Assembly (NCBI GenBank): GCA_902984215.1
Contig: CADWAF010002533.1
Span: forward strand, 1-17,136
DNA from: Willaertia magna
Taxonomy: Eukaryota > Heterolobosea > Eutetramitea > Acrasida > Naegleriidae
Direction of reading: 5' to 3'
Length of the DNA: 17,136 bases
This document shows positions 16,258-17,136 of the stretch, piece after piece. The first letter of the stretch is position 1; the number at the start of each line of letters is the position of its first letter. The translations under genes were made by a program, and so were the position numbers. The notes beneath the pieces were generated by a model. It searched no databases and was not told the DNA's origin. It was given only the letters and a program-made list of their open reading frames with translations.

Positions 16258-17136
16258 ATGCAACCATTCCACAAAAGCAAACAAAAAGAAGAAGAAGAAA
16301 CTTTTTTATTTTCAACAAATAATGCTGCTGGAATGCAATTAAACAAGTAAGTTTATTATTATAAAATTATTAATATTTTACAATTTAAATTATTATTTTT
16401 AAAAAAAGTTTACCAGAAGAAGAAAAAATTAATGAAACAAAATGGAATACTTTAAAATTTCCTGAAAATTGTAAAATGATTAAAAAAATTGTTTGTGGCG
16501 CTGAATTTGCAGTCATTTTAAATGGTAATTATTTAAATATATTTTTAGTAATAATTTTATTTTACATATTTTCACTTTATAATTTTTTAAAAAGAATTAA
16601 ATGACTTTTACTATTTTGGAAGTTTAAAAAATTCAGTATCTAATTTTTGGAATAAATTAAAAATTGAAAGTAAAGATTTAAAAATTAAAAATATTTTTGC
16701 AAATTATTCTGATTTAATTATTCAATTAAATAATGACGATTTAATGATTTGTAGAAGAAATGTTACAAAACCAGCAGTTACAAAAATATTTAATGAATGT
16801 GGAATTAAATCTATTTTTTGTGGACCTTTAACCAGAAATTTTATTGTAGTTGACAGTAGGTATTTAATTTTTTACAATTTATAAATTTTAATATTTTTAG
16901 AAAAAAATAAAGTGTATGAAATGACAAGTAAATTTGAACAAAAAGAAATTGACACAAGTGAACTTTACAATTCAACTTCTATTAAAATTATTGGTTGTTC
17001 TAATCAAGCGTATTTATTAGTTACAAGTGAAAATAAAATTTATGGTTATGGTTCAAATTTTTTTGGAGAATTAGGTAGTTTACAATCAATTTCAAATAAA
17101 TTTAAATACTTGTCAACTCCATTTGAAAAGGAAAGT
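16258..17136 (+). CDS. RCC1-repeat-like protein, 5' part (runs off the window)
   Basis: Exons 16258-16346, 16409-16524, 16595-16855 and 16901 to beyond the edge join in phases 2, 1 and 1, giving 234 residues before the window ends in frame. The protein parallels the minus-strand copy almost blade for blade: ETKWNTLKFPENCK, VCGAEFAVILNG, FYYFG, FCGPLTRNFIVVD, GCSNQAYLLVTSENKIYGYGS, FFGELG and STPFEKES. A 44-base stretch (16434-16477) is identical in both genes. The first intron is absent from the minus-strand copy, while the other two lie at matching sites and phases. The third intron is only 45 nt. RCC1-like propellers serve as guanine-exchange factors or general scaffolds, so the role here is open. 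The N terminus is hydrophilic with a Glu run and no signal peptide. Confidence 0.85.

Noticed and set aside
15985..16284. A 99-codon minus-strand open frame between the RCC1-like genes.
   Set aside because: It overlaps the plus-strand RCC1-like start, has no protein-like pattern and is low-complexity Phe/Leu text.

Overview
The window is nuclear DNA of an AT-rich unicellular eukaryote. The signs are split genes with short GT-AG introns (45 to about 260 nt, donors mostly GTAAGT or GTATGT), A-rich leaders before start codons, Asn- and Lys-rich proteins, a nuclear-type tRNA-Asp and part of a 5S rRNA sequence. The 5S fragment (CCCGTCCGATTTGAGAAG, TTAGTACTGAG) reads to me most like 5S of Discoba (Euglenozoa and relatives). 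With the poly-Asn proteins, RGS and RCC1 genes and a centriole/cilium protein this suggests a heterolobosean amoeboflagellate (Naegleria/Willaertia-like). That placement is inference. TAA, TAG and TGA all act as stops, so the code is standard.

Layout, left to right. Positions 1-493 are AT-rich 3' flank. Positions 494-2725 (-) encode a FAM161-family centriole/ciliary-base protein, which may have a further 5' exon at 3000-3085. Positions 3101-5152 are a gene-poor, less AT-rich stretch holding minus-strand open segments that look like exons or gene decay. Positions 5153-7434 (-) encode a five-exon GH47 class I alpha-1,2-mannosidase of the secretory pathway. A tRNA-Asp(GTC) lies at 7589-7659 (-). 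Positions 7740-9062 (-) encode a two-exon BPNT1/CysQ-type 3'(2'),5'-bisphosphate nucleotidase.

Positions 9527-10618 (+) encode an unrecognised Asn-rich protein, and 10798-10974 (-) a 58-residue Lys-rich peptide. Positions 11223-12257 (+) encode an HTATIP2/TIP30-like short-chain dehydrogenase, with a small Cys-containing coding relic just upstream. Positions 12719-14546 (+) encode an unusual fusion of a peroxiredoxin-like (PRXL2/AhpC-TSA_2-type) domain to an RGS domain. Two closely related RCC1-like genes then lie head to head: 14628-15712 (-), and 16258 to beyond the window end (+).

The genes are mostly independent housekeeping or signalling genes, not an operon or cassette. The most unusual features are: the last exon of the minus-strand RCC1-like gene runs antisense through a 3'-truncated 5S rRNA sequence; the peroxiredoxin-RGS fusion couples a possible redox centre to G-protein regulation; and the RCC1 pair is a recent inverted duplication whose copies differ by one intron. 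I found no convincing novel multi-gene system. Exon boundaries were derived by eye from splice motifs, reading phase and family homology.
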